Positions 61,401 to 64,000 of a stretch of 64,000 bases of DNA are shown piece after piece; position 1 is the first letter of the stretch, and each line of letters begins with the position of its first letter. Below the pieces are notes generated by a model that saw nothing but the letters and a program-made list of their open reading frames with translations, was not told the DNA's origin and did not search any database. The stretch spans positions 407,396-471,395 of the forward strand of contig NZ_PEKV01000005.1 in NCBI RefSeq assembly GCF_002796975.1, in the 5' to 3' direction. The DNA comes from Ferrovibrio sp. (GTDB lineage: Bacteria > Pseudomonadota > Alphaproteobacteria > Ferrovibrionales > Ferrovibrionaceae). Position numbers and translations under genes: made by a program.

Positions 61401-61551
61401 TGCAATTGATCGTGCGCAAAAGAAGCTCTTGTCCGAGCAGGTTACTGTGTCAAATCATTTACCCCGACAGCTAATTCCGGTGAGCTTAATTCAGATTACC
61501 AATGCGAACGTGGCGGCAGTGCCAGAAGATGAAGAGGAGATTGTTCCGTGA
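58414..61551 (+). CDS. RNA-directed DNA polymerase (reverse transcriptase), 1045 aa, DRT/UG-like
   Basis: motif A LASFDLSAFYPKIS, GLPTGLMVAGFLSNIAML, motif C FRFVDDHTII; ATGA overlap with primase gene. Confidence 0.88.
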   Translation: MSKAYDLLITPEYLIWAWKKAQRLYRQADNIYDLVELAAFELNIEENLRDIQRSFEAGRYVVSPMKLLPQPKKPDDKGRPRMRQSFHIAVKDQVAWIAIINAIGPQLDALMPAWSYGHRLFRAAWYEEDSEGPKLNIGPYRHSSGHLYRKFKHSWPLFRRHLALTARKMSGTLNVEELDEGEKRALQQANQLPYLAQGYWIERSDKLYLASFDLSAFYPKISVEAVKSSLSKYLADYRDDAKLRKLIDGMLVWRIEANSISSELSEITEPQMPDGGFHGLPTGLMVAGFLSNIAMLPVDVEITERLRNWENRNIAHFRFVDDHTIIGFDFDAIVGWIKAYREVLKSAGLSLEMAQGKYDPPELEMLLDADNKQTEIYEDVKKQAALDGRRPARLMTPTLTQVSMLAGIDFNILTDASRLQRLEQLEWLLLADLPDRELRADTRAAFAAGRIAALAPGALSVSDETTAKHREERIRQRATGEIETEALRLYESALERHLQKYFGLLFQAFTDHPDKVRLFIRILDYCKITGCDGPSKIEGWMNAHATGEYRHLKRYLSALALQTFAAHLPAALRVCVDEASLARERAGAKQYIHHICKLNIDAFVQENGILEHSPEYFQIISLREIEASARFTLSLAKAHNLLDLIESLTVLIQRFHTGPLPRDGADGKRLSAWAFWADRLFQFSMKERTAVWDDFVAHADVSNSLDWNYLRLHPTDIPREKWAIAWQVRTFPRDDAGWLYDALLSTPNFLNDAQVSGRTITIVRAKLEDAGRREKPKKMISLAEWVSALQALSPYDPRRSEWTALEIIRLLLQKEVTDFDVGDLRKLDWLHPANIEVPQSWLTGPSIDPTQLGVLTWERWRYAMQIGPMPKFSDRKIADYRYHLTSISAPEESETWHLRLRGVAQIIWGLVRRNFKLPARWNVRGLERSHVEFFGRELEHLKISSQTVALLEACVFPRAHETDLIIRFPFLFGGEAADDTRLDAVPSIPDPQALILAIDRAQKKLLSEQVTVSNHLPRQLIPVSLIQITNANVAAVPEDEEEIVP

Positions 61552-62426
61552 CAATAGCCGCACGACTCGCTGACTTCTTAAGTGTTGGCGTAATACAGAC
61601 TTCGCTTGACCATGAAGCGGCTTGGATTGGAAAACCGCGGATGGAAGTTATTGAAGAAGAGCATGCGATAACTGAGATTCGGCGTTTTACATCGGCTTTG
61701 CGTCAAGATGGTTCATCGCCGGATATAGTGTTGCTGCCGGAGCTGTCTGTGCCTAGGGGGTTTATCCCGAGGTTGCGAAGCATGTCGCGGGCGATGGAAG
61801 CGATAGTGATAGCGGGTGTCGATTATCGCGAAATAATAGATGAGAAGGGCCAGAAAGCCGTCTGCAATGAAGCCGTCATATTTGTGCCAAATCAATGGCG
61901 AAAGCGACGTATCAGCTCTCGAACTACAATGCGGGTATTGGGAAAGACATACCCGGCTCCTGGCGAGCTGAAGAATCTTACCAGCATTGGGTATGGCTTT
62001 CAGAAAGACACGTCTATCTGGCTGTTCGATGGAGACGATGTTGGGACGTTCGCGGTAGCAATTTGCTATGATTTTTTGGATTTAGAGCGAGTTGCTGCTT
62101 ATCGTGGAAAAATTCAACACTTATTTGTATTGGCGTATAATAAGGACATCAATTCATTCAATCACGCGGCAGAAGCACTAGCTAGAATGATTTTTTGTAA
62201 CGTGATTGTTTGCAATTGCGGCTACTTCGGTGGGTCGCATGCAGTTAGTCCATATCGGGATCCGCCGCTCAGGACTGTATATCAGCATAGCGGAGCAAAG
62301 CTTGCAGCAGCTCAGGTTGTGATGTTGCCGGTGCAGAGTCTATACGCGCATCAGCGTGAAGCGCCCTTGTCGGGCGTCCCCTTGTTTAAAAGTCTGCCAC
62401 CAGGATTCTCGGAATCTTTGTCATAA
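61548..62426 (+). CDS. nitrilase/carbon-nitrogen hydrolase family protein
   Basis: Glu-Lys-Cys triad: LLPELSVP, LGKTYPAPGE, VAICYDFLD; GTGA overlap with RT gene. Confidence 0.85.
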   Translation: MTIAARLADFLSVGVIQTSLDHEAAWIGKPRMEVIEEEHAITEIRRFTSALRQDGSSPDIVLLPELSVPRGFIPRLRSMSRAMEAIVIAGVDYREIIDEKGQKAVCNEAVIFVPNQWRKRRISSRTTMRVLGKTYPAPGELKNLTSIGYGFQKDTSIWLFDGDDVGTFAVAICYDFLDLERVAAYRGKIQHLFVLAYNKDINSFNHAAEALARMIFCNVIVCNCGYFGGSHAVSPYRDPPLRTVYQHSGAKLAAAQVVMLPVQSLYAHQREAPLSGVPLFKSLPPGFSESLS

Positions 62427-62482
62427 GCGTTACTCATAAAAAATCTCCAAAAAAGAGTAAGCAGCTGCAGAATTAGACGCTG

Positions 62483-62501
62483 CAGAGGTGGTTGACCTCT
62501 G
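62483..62501. other. hairpin CAGAGGT-GGTTG-ACCTCTG
   Basis: perfect 7-bp stem in the gap after the nitrilase gene. Confidence 0.6.
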
Positions 62502-62537
62502 GCCTTACAGCAGGGATATAAATGGGATCCAAGGATG

Positions 62538-62584
62538 GCGGCAGCGTTAGCGCATATTTAAGCGGCAGCGTTAGCGCATATTTA
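62538..62584. repeat. two tandem 24-bp-period direct repeats GCGGCAGCGTTAGCGCATATTTA
   Basis: exact 23-bp copies at 62538 and 62562; partial third gtggcagcgttcagcg. Confidence 0.85.
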
Positions 62585-62592
62585 ATGGTGGT

Positions 62593-63681
62593 GTGGCAGC
62601 GTTCAGCGTACCCGAGCCACATCCAAGAGCTAAGAATATGCCCGCCGCCGAGCTCAGAATTAGTAATCGCTCAGCTTACTTCCGTAAGGCGATAAAGACG
62701 CCTGCGTTTGCAGGCGAGAGTGTTCTGACACGCGATGCTTTTCAGTTCACAGAGCTTTGGCTACGCCGGAACTGCAAGGAAGCCTTACCATATTGGCGGC
62801 AAGCATCGGCTTACTTCTCAGCTGCTCGGACGATGCCCACGATGGCGGCACCGCTCGCAAACTACTATTGCTTCTTGAATGCGACCAAGGCGCTTCTGAC
62901 CGTAAAGAAAATCAACTTTGCGGAACGACATGGTGTGGCTGGACAGTTCAACGTCGAGGCGAAGCGCAGTCTCTCGAATGAAAAGGTCACATTCCAGGCG
63001 GCGGGAATTATGTCAGCGTTAGTCGAGTACCTTGGTGAAGCCAAGCAAGGCGAGCACACGCTGTCAGAACTGCTGGCAAACCTGCCATTCGTCCATAGGG
63101 CATACCGGCTGACTTTCAAATCGCAGCCGGAGCTCTTTATGCCGCTGCATAACTGCATCTATAGGCGGCATCCGACAGACGACTACGTGTGGTTCTCAGC
63201 CGAAATAAAGGGAAAGTTCGCCGATCAGAGGAGTTTGAAGACGCTGCCGAGCGGGTTTGAAATAGACCACGGCTTCACAGACAGGTGCATCGTTCGATCC
63301 AAGAAGCGAGTGAAATGGTATGCTCGAGGTGCTACACCGACGGTGAAAGCAGCCGCATTGGCGCGACTTCACAAGCTTCATGCCGGTATTCGACTGAATC
63401 TCGGTTTCATTTCAGCACCACTGGATCTTTGGTATTTGAAGCGATCTATGGCGGGATCGCAATCTGTGCCTCGTTATGGAATGACCATCATTATGGCCGT
63501 GATGCACCGCTTAAGTGAGCTTTCGCGCTACGATCCAAAGGGGCTGGCTCGTTACCTTGATGGGCGCGAGAACTGGCTTCTAACGGAGTTTATTCAGTTG
63601 GCCCCGGCACAATTCATCGACGAGCTAATCTGTGAGATGACTTCGTTGGAGTTCCGCCTCCCAGGTGTTCGGCCGCAGTAG
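62593..63681 (+). CDS. YaaC-like protein
   Basis: FRKAIKTPAF...YWRQASAYFSAARTMPTMAAPLANYYCFLNATKALL; start could be at 62638. Confidence 0.55.
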   Translation: MAAFSVPEPHPRAKNMPAAELRISNRSAYFRKAIKTPAFAGESVLTRDAFQFTELWLRRNCKEALPYWRQASAYFSAARTMPTMAAPLANYYCFLNATKALLTVKKINFAERHGVAGQFNVEAKRSLSNEKVTFQAAGIMSALVEYLGEAKQGEHTLSELLANLPFVHRAYRLTFKSQPELFMPLHNCIYRRHPTDDYVWFSAEIKGKFADQRSLKTLPSGFEIDHGFTDRCIVRSKKRVKWYARGATPTVKAAALARLHKLHAGIRLNLGFISAPLDLWYLKRSMAGSQSVPRYGMTIIMAVMHRLSELSRYDPKGLARYLDGRENWLLTEFIQLAPAQFIDELICEMTSLEFRLPGVRPQ

Positions 63682-63759
63682 AGCGGCTGAAGAAAGCGCC
63701 GAACATATGTAGGTGCGTTTGTGGGTATAGCGCCTTTTACCCGTTGATAATCACGGATA

Positions 63760-63996
63760 CTAATCTTCTGTAGATTCTCCGTGAACATTGGCCAGCGCAT
63801 TGATGACCCACAATTCCTCATTGCCGCTTTTATGAAGAATTTTATTGTACTTGGTTTGAGACCGTAAGCGTTCGTATCGCTTTCTAAATTCTGGCGCGCT
63901 TCTCCAGAACTCAAGTGTCTCTTTCCGGCCAATTATTTCTCGAAATGTATTCCCTATGGTGCGGACTCGATAATCTTTGAGGCCGCTTCCAGACAA
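63760..63996 (-). CDS. hypothetical protein, possibly truncated by the window edge
   Basis: ORF reaching the window end. Confidence 0.35.
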   Translation of the reverse strand: MSGSGLKDYRVRTIGNTFREIIGRKETLEFWRSAPEFRKRYERLRSQTKYNKILHKSGNEELWVINALANVHGESTED

Positions 63997-64000
63997 TTTT

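Noticed and set aside
63766-63782. reverse-strand match to the junction motif (ggagaatctacagaag)
   Set aside because: Lies inside the C-terminal codons of ORF 63760-63996 (HGESTED stop) and lacks the extended consensus.

Overview
The window looks alphaproteobacterial. About 8.8 kb of ordinary chromosome (polA, a zinc-finger protein, an ABC ATPase, two tandem glycosyltransferase-like genes, an AAA ATPase) ends at a tRNA-Arg(CCG). The remaining ~55 kb is accessory DNA. It carries, in order: uncharacterised genes; an Xre/RES/nucleotidyltransferase operon; a HipBA-like pair; a GAF/degenerate-GGDEF/EAL protein; a ~10 kb sugar or sugar-acid catabolic ABC cluster with CTGTCGACAG operator-like sites; a block of secreted or membrane genes (Zn-phospholipase-like, NucA-type nuclease); and a dense defence region. 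The defence region has a PLD nuclease and UvrD/HelD helicase, a PIN-TM protein, a 2093-aa Avs-like STAND NTPase with an overlapping partner gene, a DUF262/HNH/AlbA_2 protein, a Type III R-M system, a broken serine recombinase, and a coupled three-gene operon of CHC2/TOPRIM primase-like protein, 1045-aa reverse transcriptase and nitrilase. The two most interesting signals are that primase-RT-nitrilase operon and a short dispersed motif (about GAAAATCTACTGGCGAGTAGA), always on the + strand, found at nearly every junction between accessory modules. All assignments come from reading the sequence and motifs; no searches were run.
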